Shown: positions 28,520 to 37,183, numbered from the stretch's first letter. The stretch is 64,000 nt of DNA from Fuerstiella sp. (GCA_029245955.1 JAQWOH010000049.1:90725-154724), one strand, 5' to 3'. Translations and numbers: made by a program. The notes: generated by a model not told the origin, from the sequence alone.

Positions 28520-29500
28520 ATGTTTTCGGTCCCTGTTCTAATTGGTCTGGCGACTGCCGTGTCTGCAGCCGTTTTTGTCAGTGTGATGGTTGTCCTGCGG
28601 TTCCGTGCCGATCGTTTCCAGACGTCGCCCGCAGATTTGCCAGGGCAACTGGATGTGCCTCGCTCCCGGCAGCACGACCTGAGTGAACTGGGAAAACGTC
28701 TGGGGATTTCCTGCAATGTGCTGGAACGCTTTGAAGTCGGGTATCGTATCTCAGAGATCTCAAAGCCTCGGGGCGGAGTTCGTCGGCTGGAGATTCCCAA
28801 CGAAGAAACAAAGAAGCTGCAGAGGACAATTCTTCGACGACTGCTGACAGGACTCGACATTCATCCATTTGCGTGTGGCTTCGAGCAGGGGACGTCTATT
28901 GTTGATGCGGCGACTCCACATGAAGGACGACTGGTTGTCGTCCGGATGGACGTCCGTCGTTTTTTTGAAAGCACAACAGCGGCACGGGTTCAGGCCTATT
29001 TTCAGGGTATAGGCTGGGATGCTGCAAGTGCTGCGACTCTGGCACGATTAACGACGTTTCACGGTCACCTTCCGCAGGGCGCCCCGACCAGTCCCAAGCT
29101 CAGCAACCTGGTTAATGCGCCGCTGGATGAAGCACTCATGCGTCTGGCCCGCCGACACAATGGTGGATATTCGAGGTATGCCGATGATATTACGATGTCA
29201 TTCGACATTCGGCCGGGCCGAGTTGTCCGCGGGCTGACACAGGTCGTTCGTCGGATTCTGAAGAGCTATGGCTACACAATGCACGGCGGTTCGAAATTGA
29301 AAATCCTTCGCCGGCATCAGCGGCAGCAGATTCTGGGCCTGGTCGTCAATCAGAAAACAGCACTGCCTCGAAAAACCCGACGCTGGCTCAGAGCCGTTCG
29401 CCATCACGCAAGTCTGGGAAAGCCGACCTCTTTGACCGCACAACAACTTAATGGATGGGAATCGCTGCTGAAGATGGTGGAGACTCAGCGCGAGGAATGA
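28520..29500 (+). CDS. Retron-like reverse transcriptase with N-terminal membrane helix
   Basis: A 326-residue RNA-directed DNA polymerase. Residues 3-27 form a clear transmembrane helix, followed by basic residues. Then come the RT blocks: RT1/2 around RISEISKPRGGVRRLEIP (76-93), catalytic Asp144 in VRMDVRRFF, QGAPTSP at 186-192, and the active site YADD at 220-223 followed by ITMSF. The thumb-side motif is ILGLVVN (271-277), with a short C-terminal helix pair. Overall order and spacing match retron-type RTs rather than group II intron maturases: no maturase or endonuclease domain is seen. The retron hallmarks are altered: NAxxH reads AATPH and VTG reads ILG. The start has only weak GAAG upstream. 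No toxin-like effector gene is adjacent. Confidence 0.9.
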   Translation: MFSVPVLIGLATAVSAAVFVSVMVVLRFRADRFQTSPADLPGQLDVPRSRQHDLSELGKRLGISCNVLERFEVGYRISEISKPRGGVRRLEIPNEETKKLQRTILRRLLTGLDIHPFACGFEQGTSIVDAATPHEGRLVVVRMDVRRFFESTTAARVQAYFQGIGWDAASAATLARLTTFHGHLPQGAPTSPKLSNLVNAPLDEALMRLARRHNGGYSRYADDITMSFDIRPGRVVRGLTQVVRRILKSYGYTMHGGSKLKILRRHQRQQILGLVVNQKTALPRKTRRWLRAVRHHASLGKPTSLTAQQLNGWESLLKMVETQREE

Positions 29501-29631
29501 ATACGTCCAGTTTCGACCGCTGATCCGGTGCGAGAACGATCCCCGTCCCTGAAGGAATTTCGGGGGACCGTCACGCCATACTATCCGGACTGCGTAATGA
29601 ATGATCCCGTGCCGGCGCAAACGGAGCGCAT

Positions 29632-29672
29632 AAAAACGACCCTGAGCGACGTCTTACGTGGCTCAGGGTCGT
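29632..29672 (-). terminator. Strong hairpin terminator between convergent RT and small ORF
   Basis: A perfect 12-bp stem, ACGACCCTGAGC (29636-29647) with GCTCAGGGTCGT (29661-29672), encloses a nested ACGT-CTT-ACGT. Read on the minus strand it is followed by TTTTT (29632-29636), so it terminates leftward transcription of the 33-codon ORF. On the plus strand the sequence after the stem is CGGTTGTTTC, a weaker U-tract that could also serve the reverse transcriptase mRNA. Confidence 0.85.
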
Positions 29673-29682
29673 CGGTTGTTTC

Positions 29683-29784
29683 TCAAACAGATCTAGCGAT
29701 CCAATTTGAGACGGTGGCTGCCTGCAGGACAGCCCGCCAGCCGTCAGCAGGCGGCACCACCTCGATTGGGACTACAGTTGTCAT
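29683..29784 (-). CDS. 33-residue small ORF with near-perfect Shine-Dalgarno
   Basis: On the minus strand, ATG at 29784 opens a 33-codon frame ending TGA at 29683-29685. It is preceded by AAAGGAGGTG, an almost full complement of the 16S rRNA tail and far stronger than most ribosome sites in this window, 10 nt before the ATG. A GTG 6 nt after the site opens another frame of only 14 codons. The predicted peptide begins MTTVVPIEVV and ends WIARSV; it has two Trp, no membrane helix and no known motif. A strong intrinsic terminator starts 11 bp after the stop, giving a compact, self-contained transcription unit convergent with the RT gene. It may be a small protein or a regulatory RNA. Confidence 0.55.
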   Translation of the reverse strand: MTTVVPIEVVPPADGWRAVLQAATVSNWIARSV

Positions 29785-30236
29785 TCACCAGACACCTCCT
29801 TTCTAAAGAATAAAGTTCCCCTTTGCAGCAAACTGTAGATGGTTTCCTGCTCCGGGCCACCGAATGCTGGAATGCGTTTTTCCAACCCAGAGGTGAGAGT
29901 ATTTTCACGATTTTTCCAAACGGGACAAGTAGAAAACTCGCAACATTCTGCGGTAACCCCGGAGGTTCTCTGTTTCGCCGGTGCAGTCTGATCCTCACGC
30001 CCACTCCGCGGTGGTCGGCAACTTATGCCGAAAAGCAACAGTGACTGCTGAAGGCTGCGGGTTTGCGACGATAGCAGACTGGACTGGTGCCTGAGCAACG
30101 CAATGGGGGTACAGCCCAACGTCATGCCTGTGTTCGGGCCTGGAGACTGTGCCACCAATACCAGCGTTCCATGGGAAACCGTTCCTTCACCAGGCAGATA
30201 ACGCCTGCGAATCCTTCACTACGGAGAATTCTTCTG
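29785..30236. other. Gap upstream of the two small ORFs
   Basis: It should contain the promoter for the leftward 33-codon ORF and for the rightward 79-residue ORF. Overlapping minus-strand frames (for example 29781-30158) have no Shine-Dalgarno and atypical Ser/Gln-rich composition and were not called. No other structure was recognised. Confidence 0.4.
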
Positions 30237-30476
30237 ATGATCATGCGATCTCTGAATGACGACGATTTTGATTGTTCGTCCATCGATCCATTACCCCCGG
30301 CTCCGGTTACTGAAGGTGTTCAGTGCGGAGGTTTTCCAAACTGGCGATTCGTGCGACTCAACTCGCCGGAATACGGCCAGACTGAGCAGCCTCATCTGCA
30401 TATTGCGGCACCGCACACACGGCAGGCAGTGGCGGTATCAGAGCCGGAACTTAATCAGACGATCTATTTCGGCTGA
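30237..30476 (+). CDS. Hypothetical 79-residue protein
   Basis: The frame beginning at ATG 30237 has a Shine-Dalgarno (ACGGAGAA, 30221-30228) at about 9-11 nt. The product is soluble and acidic at the start (LNDDDFD) with a Pro-rich segment (PLPPAPV). A middle part with aromatic residues (GGFPNWRFVRLNSPEYG) and a His-rich part (PHLHIAAPHTR) follow. No known domain was recognised. The frame is open upstream to 30087, but those codons look unlike protein. It lies 230 bp before fliK and downstream of the RT terminator, so it belongs clearly to neither unit. Coding is plausible, not proven. Confidence 0.45.
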   Translation: MIMRSLNDDDFDCSSIDPLPPAPVTEGVQCGGFPNWRFVRLNSPEYGQTEQPHLHIAAPHTRQAVAVSEPELNQTIYFG

Positions 30477-30638
30477 CCACACGAAGGTCCATTCGAGTTA
30501 TGTCGGTAGTTTTTTCGTCCACCTGGAAAAGATTTCCCCTGACCACTGACGCTGTGGCCGGGCCGGACAGCCGCAGAAATTCTATCAGCAGCAAATAAAA
30601 ACGATAATCGTGTCGTGCGGGTAAATCGGTATCCGGTT

Positions 30639-30654
30639 CGGCACACGGTGTGCT
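30639..30654 (+). promoter_or_regulatory. Candidate sigma-54 promoter upstream of fliK
   Basis: The sequence CGGCAC-ACGGT-GTGCT matches the sigma-54 consensus TGGCAC-N5-TTGCW at the -24 GG and -12 GC with correct spacing, 50-65 bp before the fliK start. It overlaps a perfect palindrome, GCACAC-G-GTGTGC (30641-30653), which could equally be an operator. Flagellar hook genes are sigma-54-dependent in many bacteria. There are two mismatches to the consensus. Confidence 0.4.
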
Positions 30655-30705
30655 TATAGGCACAGCGTCGAGTCTCTACCTACACCAGAATGGTTGCTAT
30701 TGCTC

Positions 30706-32448
30706 ATGGACGAGCTGTCGATTATGAACTTTGCTGGCACCACTTCATCCAGTGGACAGGCAGCAACGATATCGGATTTACCTGGTGCATCAACCGTCCC
30801 CCGGAAGGGCGATAAGTTCGCTGCTGCCCTCAGAACGGTAGCGTCCGACGGGAATGACGCACTTGTGAACGAGGGTACTAGAGAGGATGTGCCACATCCA
30901 GTTGATGGAATCCCGCTTGCCGAAACACCTACGGTTGTCGAAAGTGATGATCCGCTTGTCTGGGCTATCAATGAGGAGGGATTTGTCGCTGCTGAGCTTA
31001 TTGAACCGCTCGGGGACTCCGGCGTACTGCCTGCATCGATCGCCGTTGCCCTGACCCTGCCATCCGTTGGGGACGAGACGCTGTCCCCCTTAATCACGGA
31101 AATCGTTGAACCGCATTCTGAATTCGTCGCAGCCGTGCCGCAAACGCTCACGGAAATCGTTGAACCGCATTCTGAATTCGTCGCAGCCGTGCCGCAAACG
31201 CTTTCAGAAGCCACGACTGAACGTTCAGTCACAGTTTCTGATGCCGCAGAGCTGTTGGACGCGGGAACCACGAAAGGGCCTGTTACCGGGGCGCCGTTAT
31301 CTTCGCGGATTCCGGTGCAAAGGGCCGGCCACGTGAGCCAGGCTGCTGCCTTACCAACGACAGAGCAGACGGCATTGGTACTGTCGCATACAAACGATCG
31401 GTCGATGCTAACGACCGACGTGCCGCTGGTTCCGACTTCACCGGCGCAGACGGTTGCAACGGGGATGAAGCTGCGGGAGCAGAACGTCCCCTTGTCTCAG
31501 ACATCGCCGTCAGACGCCACGCAGGCGACTTTGAGTAGCGCAGCGGACCGTGTACCGACAGTGCTGACGACGCTGCCCGGGGCGGCGACTCAGCTGCAGA
31601 CCGCTTCAACCAGTATTGATCCCGGCGTGCACGTCTCTTCGTCAGAACGTGAATCAACCCGTCTGACGCCGCTGCCCGCTGGTTTGGCAATGGCGCCGAC
31701 TGGGGCCCCCGAGCCTGTGTCTGCCGGCCCCCAGGCATCCGTTGTCAGCGAGTCGCCGAGTCTGCTCCCGAATTACGGTACCCTGGGTTCAGGGGATCCG
31801 CGGCCCTTCAATGTCACCGTGGACCCCCGCTCGGTTCACATGCCGACACCGACAGCAACCGCGGATGGTCTGTTTCGCGCCCCGGCAGCCGAGCTGTCGG
31901 TCGTGCCGAGTCATCAGGGCAGCGGCGTGAGTCCGGTCTCGTTACCGTCAGGTGTCGTGGAATCAGGTCAGTCGCCGCAGGTCAGCTCTCCGCAGCCGCT
32001 GACGAGTCAGGTGTTGGTTGCGATGGCCCAGAATCTTTCTGTCGTCAGGGAGCAGTCGTCGGGTACGCTGACACTTCGTCTGGATCCGCCTGAGTTGGGT
32101 GAGATGGAGGTGCGGTTTCGGCAGGGGCAGCAGGGGGTTGAGCTTCGACTGGCGGCGCGTGTGCCGGGGACACTTCAGATGTTGGTGTCCCGCGGCGATG
32201 AGATCAGCCGAGCGTTGAGCAGCATGGAGCTTGATTTTTCCAAACTGGAGATCGCCGGCGAAGACTCGTTCCGCAGCGGTGACGAGTCGGCCGCATATGA
32301 GCACAGGAGTCCTCAGCACGAAAATGCTGAGCAGCAGCATCAGGATTCAACGTTGGGAACGGGCTCCGACGACGATGATCACGGTCGAAGATCTGACGGG
32401 ACACGCAGGAACAGTCAGGTTCGCAGACGTTCAGGAATTCGCGCTTAA
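30706..32448 (+). CDS. fliK: Flagellar hook-length control protein FliK
   Basis: About 580 residues with the FliK plan: a long, low-complexity Ser/Thr/Pro/Val-rich N-terminal region acting as a ruler, then the conserved C-terminal domain (about 440-545). That domain contains GTLTLRLDPPELGEMEVRF and a downstream amphipathic part, and an acidic/His/Gln-rich tail follows. FliK is exported by the flagellar type III apparatus and switches its specificity when the hook is complete. A 54-bp tandem duplication (31096-31203) repeats an 18-residue block in the ruler region. The start is uncertain: ATG 30706 or 30724; the TTG at 30694 is less likely. It is first of the fliK-flgD-flgE cluster. A candidate sigma-54 promoter lies upstream. 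Confidence 0.88.
   Translation: MDELSIMNFAGTTSSSGQAATISDLPGASTVPRKGDKFAAALRTVASDGNDALVNEGTREDVPHPVDGIPLAETPTVVESDDPLVWAINEEGFVAAELIEPLGDSGVLPASIAVALTLPSVGDETLSPLITEIVEPHSEFVAAVPQTLTEIVEPHSEFVAAVPQTLSEATTERSVTVSDAAELLDAGTTKGPVTGAPLSSRIPVQRAGHVSQAAALPTTEQTALVLSHTNDRSMLTTDVPLVPTSPAQTVATGMKLREQNVPLSQTSPSDATQATLSSAADRVPTVLTTLPGAATQLQTASTSIDPGVHVSSSERESTRLTPLPAGLAMAPTGAPEPVSAGPQASVVSESPSLLPNYGTLGSGDPRPFNVTVDPRSVHMPTPTATADGLFRAPAAELSVVPSHQGSGVSPVSLPSGVVESGQSPQVSSPQPLTSQVLVAMAQNLSVVREQSSGTLTLRLDPPELGEMEVRFRQGQQGVELRLAARVPGTLQMLVSRGDEISRALSSMELDFSKLEIAGEDSFRSGDESAAYEHRSPQHENAEQQHQDSTLGTGSDDDDHGRRSDGTRRNSQVRRRSGIRA
31096..31203. repeat. 54-bp tandem duplication inside fliK
   Basis: Two adjacent copies (31096-31149 and 31150-31203) differ at only the final base and keep frame. 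They encode the 18-residue unit TEIVEPHSEFVAAVPQTL twice. The near-identity points to a recent duplication in the ruler region of FliK. Confidence 0.95.
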
Positions 32449-32469
32449 CGACACACGAAAGGATTAGTG

Positions 32470-32847
32470 ATGCCGGAACAACTTACAGGCGCACTGGGTA
32501 CGGAAAAGTTCTTGAATCTGTATGTCACCCAGTTGCAGCATCAGGATCCGCTGTCTCCGCTGGACCAGACGGACAGCCTGGCGCAGCTGGCGCAGTTTTC
32601 TCAACTGGAGAGCAGTAACCAGCTCAACAGCAAATTCGATCAACTGCTGGAGCTGGAACGACAGTCCAACGCAACCCAGTTAGGTGCAGTTGGCGCAGGC
32701 TTGTTGGGCCGTGAAGTCTCATTTGGTGAGGCGCAGTCGGGAATTGCTGACGCTGTTAGTCGGGTTGATGGACAGATCCTTGTGACTGTTGACGGAGTGC
32801 CGATACCGATCAGCGACGTCAACTCGATAGCGGTCGCGGGGACATAA
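32470..32847 (+). CDS. flgD: Flagellar hook capping protein FlgD (short)
   Basis: A 125-residue protein with the conserved FlgD N-terminal segment: FLNLYVTQLQHQDPLSPLDQ, then the Gln/Leu-rich QLAQFSQLESSNQL. Only this N-terminal assembly region and a short beta part are present; the Ig-like/tudor domains of longer FlgD proteins are missing, as in several other bacteria. FlgD forms the transient cap on which hook subunits polymerise, outside the cell. The start ATG 32470 has AAAGGA about 7 nt upstream; an in-frame GTG directly precedes it. It lies 21 bp after fliK and 55 bp before flgE. Confidence 0.92.
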   Translation: MPEQLTGALGTEKFLNLYVTQLQHQDPLSPLDQTDSLAQLAQFSQLESSNQLNSKFDQLLELERQSNATQLGAVGAGLLGREVSFGEAQSGIADAVSRVDGQILVTVDGVPIPISDVNSIAVAGT

Positions 32848-32902
32848 GACATCGCTGTCTTCGCAGTCAGCAATTCTTTTTGATGGATTTGGGAGCAACA
32901 CC

Positions 32903-34594
32903 ATGGCTAATTCGCTTTTGACAGGGATTTCAGGACTTCGTGGGCATCAAAAGATGCTGGAAGTCATCGGGAACAACCTTGCCAACGTCAATACAACGGC
33001 ATTCAAGACGTCAAGGACGCTGTTCTCAGATCTGATCTACGAGTCACAGCGTGGAGCGTCTGCGGGGACTGCGGGTACGCTGGGAAGTGTCAACCCGTTA
33101 CAGATCGGAACGGGCAGTCAGGTCACGAGCGTCGACCGAAACTTTTCACAGGGCAATCTTGAATCCACGGGTGAAGACCTCGATGCTGCCATTGACGGAG
33201 ATGGTTTCTTTGTGGCCGAATCGGGGAACGGTCGTGTCTTCACGCGTTCCGGGGCCTTCAGTATTGACGAAACCGGACATCTGGAAGATTCGTCAACAGG
33301 GTATCTACTGCAAAGATTCGGAAGCCTTGGTGAAGACTCGGGGGAAGGCCCGGCGTTTCAGACACCGGCGGACGGCCGTATCCATATTCCCATCGGGGCC
33401 AGCATCCTGGGAACCGTCACGACACAAATCGAATTAAGCGGGCAACTGGGCGCAAACTCTACAGGACCGACTCAAAGAGTAATCACCGGTGGGAGTCTGA
33501 CGACTGGCGGTGGGACACCGGCGATTGGGGCGGTCCTACTGAACGATCTGGACTCCAGTATCTCGGATTATGAGGGCCCGACGGCTGGACCGCCCCCAAC
33601 CCCGGGCGACCTTATTCGTCTGTTTGGTGCACAGGCCGACGGCACGGTGATTGACAGCAGCTTTAGTGTTGACGGTACGACCACACTTCAGGATCTGGTG
33701 GACCAATTGGGCACACTGTACCCTGCGTCCACCGTCAGTCTGGTCAACGGAGCGATCACCGTCACGGCAAATGCGACGGGAACCACATCTCACAGTATGG
33801 TCATCCAGGACGAATTCGGAAATGTGGGGGCTCAGGATTCCAGCTTTACCGGGCAATTCGATTTGACTGTTGCAGGGAATGACGGAACCGTTGTGAGCGG
33901 AAGTCTGCCAATTTACGATGAGCGAGGCACTGAGCACACCCTCGGGTATGAACTCGCGAAACAGACGGACAACAGTTGGACGTTGACCGCTGATCTGGAT
34001 CCGGCTGCCGGGACTATTCTTGATGGAATCGTATCGGGAATTCAGTTTGGTGCTGACGGGTCTCTGACTCAGGTTACGGGGACAGGCATCGGTGACGGAA
34101 ATATTGAGGTGCGTTTTGCCAACTCAACGTCGGCACATATCATCGCTATTGACCTGGGAACTCTGGGTGACATCGACGGCCTCTCTGAAATTGGCACATC
34201 GCCGAATGTTTCGTTCCTGGCAGATGGCTTCAGTCCCGGTGAACTTCAGTCCGTGCAGATTGACGCGGACGGCACGATCTCCGGAATCGGAAGCAACGGA
34301 CTGAAGTTTGCCATTGCCCAACTTGCGATTGCCGCATTTCGTAATCCTGATGGTCTGGAGAATGCGGGTGGCAACTATTATGGAGAGTCTCTTGCCAGTG
34401 GGAATGCGGAGATCGGAACGGCACTGTCAGGTGACCGGGGGGCGATTCGTGCGGGACAGCTGGAAGGGTCCAACGTCGATCTTGCACTCGAATTTACCAA
34501 ATTGCTGGTGGCACAACGAGGGTTTTCAGCGAACGCTCGAACTATCACCGTGACGGACGAGGTTCTGGAAGAGCTGACAAACATCATTCGGTAG
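32903..34594 (+). CDS. flgE: Flagellar hook protein FlgE
   Basis: A 563-residue axial protein. The N-terminus (MANSLLTGISGLRGHQKMLE, then NNLANVNTTAFK) is the flagellar rod/hook signature. DGDGFFV and FTRSGAFSID mark the conserved basal-body core. The C-terminal helix LALEFTKLLVAQRGFSANARTI packs with the N-terminal helix in the assembled hook. The middle is a variable, Gly/Thr/Asp-rich surface region. Length exceeds enterobacterial FlgE (about 400), as usual for large-domain hooks. A Shine-Dalgarno (GGGAG) precedes the ATG. Export is via the flagellar type III system. With fliK and flgD it shows the organism makes flagella, typical of planctomycete swarmer cells. Confidence 0.95.
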   Translation: MANSLLTGISGLRGHQKMLEVIGNNLANVNTTAFKTSRTLFSDLIYESQRGASAGTAGTLGSVNPLQIGTGSQVTSVDRNFSQGNLESTGEDLDAAIDGDGFFVAESGNGRVFTRSGAFSIDETGHLEDSSTGYLLQRFGSLGEDSGEGPAFQTPADGRIHIPIGASILGTVTTQIELSGQLGANSTGPTQRVITGGSLTTGGGTPAIGAVLLNDLDSSISDYEGPTAGPPPTPGDLIRLFGAQADGTVIDSSFSVDGTTTLQDLVDQLGTLYPASTVSLVNGAITVTANATGTTSHSMVIQDEFGNVGAQDSSFTGQFDLTVAGNDGTVVSGSLPIYDERGTEHTLGYELAKQTDNSWTLTADLDPAAGTILDGIVSGIQFGADGSLTQVTGTGIGDGNIEVRFANSTSAHIIAIDLGTLGDIDGLSEIGTSPNVSFLADGFSPGELQSVQIDADGTISGIGSNGLKFAIAQLAIAAFRNPDGLENAGGNYYGESLASGNAEIGTALSGDRGAIRAGQLEGSNVDLALEFTKLLVAQRGFSANARTITVTDEVLEELTNIIR

Positions 34595-34898
34595 TGCTAT
34601 CGGTGGCGTGGTCTGAGACAGTTTTTGTTGGACGTGGCATCTCCGCTCTTCTGATTCGTAAACCGTCATCGCCTGCTGATCGAAGGCCAGGTCGCCCCTG
34701 AGCAACCCCCGTTTGTTGTGCAGCGCCTGCCCGCTGACAGGACACACGACATCGGCTGAGATCAACTGATACGTATGAGGGGCAATCCGACGATGCTGGA
34801 GGACTAAGTTAACACCGGTGAAATGTTCTGCGGGCCTGATATTCACGGATCTGAAAACAGAGTTTCAGGAATGATAAAAACAGTAACGGGAAATCAAC
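34595..34898. other. Gap between flgE and the HDOD gene
   Basis: No gene, T-run hairpin or clear promoter was recognised in these 304 bp. Confidence 0.5.
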
Positions 34899-35735
34899 GT
34901 GACGCCGCTTAATCATGAATCGCTGGTAAAGACGGCATACGAACTGCCGCCGCTTCCGCAGACCGTACTCCTGTTGTCGGATCTGTTTGCAGATCCGAAC
35001 TACAAACTTAAGGATGTTGAACGTGCTGTCGCGCTGGACCCGGCGTTGGCGGGCAAGCTGCTTCGTCTTGCCAATTCTTCCATTCATGGCACCAGCCAGG
35101 TAGGATCGACGATGGACGCAATTGTCCGTCTGGGTTCCGGAACGGTCAGAGCTATTGCCGTTGCAATGAGTGTACGACCGGGACACGGCATGGATCTTTC
35201 TGCGTTCGGACTGACAGCTGACACGTACTGGAGCCACTGTGTTGCTGTGCTGACTTTCGCGGAAGAGCTGACGGCTCAGCGGGTTGCTGACTTCGGCGAT
35301 GAATTCTCTACAGCAGCGCTTCTGCACGATTTCGGCAAGCTTGTTCTTGCTAAACATCTGACGCCGGAACACTCAGAAGCATTGCGAAGTGGCGATCCGG
35401 AAGCCTCTGCGACAGACCATGAATCTCGTGTGTTGGGCGTCAACCATGCTGAGGTGGGAGGTGTGGTCGCTCAGTCATGGGAACTGCCTCGAGATCTTGT
35501 CCGAGCTGTGCAGTATCACCACAATCCATCGGCTTTCGATCACCCCATGTGTCACGGCCTGAACATTGCCAATCAGCTGGCATGGCGATTGGAGTCTCGC
35601 AATAACGAGCTTGAACAGGAATCCGAGAACCGGACCGCTTCGATGGCTGCTTTGGGGCTGACGACCACGAGTATGGACCGAGTACTGAAAGAAGGTTGCG
35701 TTCGCCTGCAGGAAACGATGGAAATCTACACCTGA
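34899..35735 (+). CDS. HDOD-domain signalling protein
   Basis: A 278-residue stand-alone HDOD protein. The start matches the family: ELPPLPQTVLLL, then VERAVALDPALAGKLLRLANSS. The degenerate HD region shows ALLHDFGKLVL and HAEVGGVVAQSWELP, followed by IQYHH-like VQYHHNP. HDOD proteins are cytoplasmic regulators that respond to stress or second messengers, often tied to motility or chemotaxis; most lack phosphohydrolase activity. Start is GTG 34899 with AACGGGA upstream. It follows the hook genes in the same direction after 304 bp, which suggests but does not prove a link with motility. Confidence 0.88.
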   Translation: MTPLNHESLVKTAYELPPLPQTVLLLSDLFADPNYKLKDVERAVALDPALAGKLLRLANSSIHGTSQVGSTMDAIVRLGSGTVRAIAVAMSVRPGHGMDLSAFGLTADTYWSHCVAVLTFAEELTAQRVADFGDEFSTAALLHDFGKLVLAKHLTPEHSEALRSGDPEASATDHESRVLGVNHAEVGGVVAQSWELPRDLVRAVQYHHNPSAFDHPMCHGLNIANQLAWRLESRNNELEQESENRTASMAALGLTTTSMDRVLKEGCVRLQETMEIYT

Positions 35736-35740
35736 TTCGC

Positions 35741-37183
35741 TCAGGCGGCTCGTTGGTATGTGGTTGGTCGGGCGGATGCCGGCATCTGCATGAGTGAGTG
35801 AACCGTTCCGGCAACCGGGACCGTTTGTGGCGACTGCGATACATTCAGGAGGTGTGCATTGACAGAGGTTGTAGGCCCCAGCATGGTCGAAATAATCTGT
35901 CCGTCGACGACTGTATTCGGCACCATTTGAAAGTGGAACTGTTTCAGCATCACCGCCAGAGCCGTGCGCAATTCCACCATGGCCAGCGGCGCACCAATGC
36001 ACATCCGGGGTCCGGCACCAAACGGAAGATACTCGTAGGCAGAAGGAGAGATTTCCGACCAGCGTTCGGGCTGGAATTCGTCCGGCGATTCAAAGAGGTC
36101 CGGACGGTGGTGCGTCATATACTGACTGAAGATGACCGGAGTGCCCGCTGACAGACTGAGTGGTCCCAGCCGCGCAGCCTCAGCGCAGACCCGCTGCGAA
36201 TAAGACGATGCCGGAAGGACACGCATGCTTTCCCTGATGACCCAGTCCAGGTATGTCAGCGATTCCAGTTCTGCAAAAGTCGGGTGACGACCAGTGGTTC
36301 CTGCGGCCAGTTCCTGAGCCAGTCGATTCATCACCTCCGGATGTTGAGCAAGCAGGAACAGAGTCCAACTGAGCGTATGTGCGGTTGTCAAATGAGCTGC
36401 TGCAAACGTCAACGCGGCATGTCCCACCAGCTTCTCGTCCGTCAGTTGCTGGTTTGTTTTCTGAGCCCGGAACATGAGGCTCAGAACATCCGACCGGTGT
36501 GCAGCTGTCGGCTGACGTTTATGTGCTGCAATCAGTTCCTGAACGCTGGATTCAAGTTTTTCCGCGTCAGCCAGAAGTTTCTCATAACTGTCAGGGAACT
36601 GTGGCGCAGAAACCAGGGCCCCGATTCCCACTTCGTGATTCTGCCGCACCCAGCGGTCAATCATCGAGCCCAGTTCGAGTGCATCGTGCGCATCATCGAT
36701 GCCAAACAGCAGCGCACTGGTCATGCGCACCATGAAATCGACCATCTCGCAGTTCAGGTCACGTTGCTGACCGGTCACCCAGTCGCTCATCAGATCCGTG
36801 GTCAGATCACAAATCACGGAATGGTAGTCAGGCAGGATCCGGCGGGAAAATACGTCCATCATGACTCGCCGGTTTTCTCGGTGTTCGGCACCGTTCATGC
36901 TCAACAGTCCAGACGTCACTCGTCGCTGAGCGGATTGCCGACCGCCGCGTATCGCGAAGAATTGTGAGTGAAACGTGCGGGAGTCCGAAAGCACCTGACG
37001 ATTGTATTCCGGTGAAAAAACAAACGCGATTCGCTTTCCCTGATCTTCAAGAACGGCAATGTCTCCGAACTCGCTGTGGAGACTGCGCATGCAGCCGAGC
37101 GGATCCCGTGGGAAATCCGTCAGATGTCCCTGCCGTACGGGTAGGTGGCCACTCTGGAGTTGCAGCGATTCTCGATACGTCAT
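35741..37183 (-). CDS. Cytochrome P450
   Basis: About 480 residues with the P450 hallmarks: I-helix AAAHLTTAHTLSW (A/G-x-x-T oxygen-activation site), K-helix ExxR in RESMRVLP, and the haem-ligand loop FGAGPRMCIG with the proximal Cys. No membrane anchor is seen, so it is a soluble bacterial class I-like enzyme that would need a ferredoxin and reductase; neither is encoded nearby. The substrate is unknown; bacterial P450s hydroxylate lipids, terpenes or secondary metabolites. The start is likely ATG 37183 (MTYRESLQL) with AGGGAC upstream; the in-frame ATG 37237 and further extension are less family-like. It is convergent with the HDOD gene (5-bp gap). Confidence 0.92.
   Translation of the reverse strand: MTYRESLQLQSGHLPVRQGHLTDFPRDPLGCMRSLHSEFGDIAVLEDQGKRIAFVFSPEYNRQVLSDSRTFHSQFFAIRGGRQSAQRRVTSGLLSMNGAEHRENRRVMMDVFSRRILPDYHSVICDLTTDLMSDWVTGQQRDLNCEMVDFMVRMTSALLFGIDDAHDALELGSMIDRWVRQNHEVGIGALVSAPQFPDSYEKLLADAEKLESSVQELIAAHKRQPTAAHRSDVLSLMFRAQKTNQQLTDEKLVGHAALTFAAAHLTTAHTLSWTLFLLAQHPEVMNRLAQELAAGTTGRHPTFAELESLTYLDWVIRESMRVLPASSYSQRVCAEAARLGPLSLSAGTPVIFSQYMTHHRPDLFESPDEFQPERWSEISPSAYEYLPFGAGPRMCIGAPLAMVELRTALAVMLKQFHFQMVPNTVVDGQIISTMLGPTTSVNAHLLNVSQSPQTVPVAGTVHSLMQMPASARPTTYQRAA

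Noticed and set aside
29781..30158. Minus-strand 125-codon ORF overlapping the leader of the 33-codon ORF
   Set aside because: No ribosome site at its start and its 3' end overlaps the strong Shine-Dalgarno of the 33-codon ORF; composition is not protein-like.
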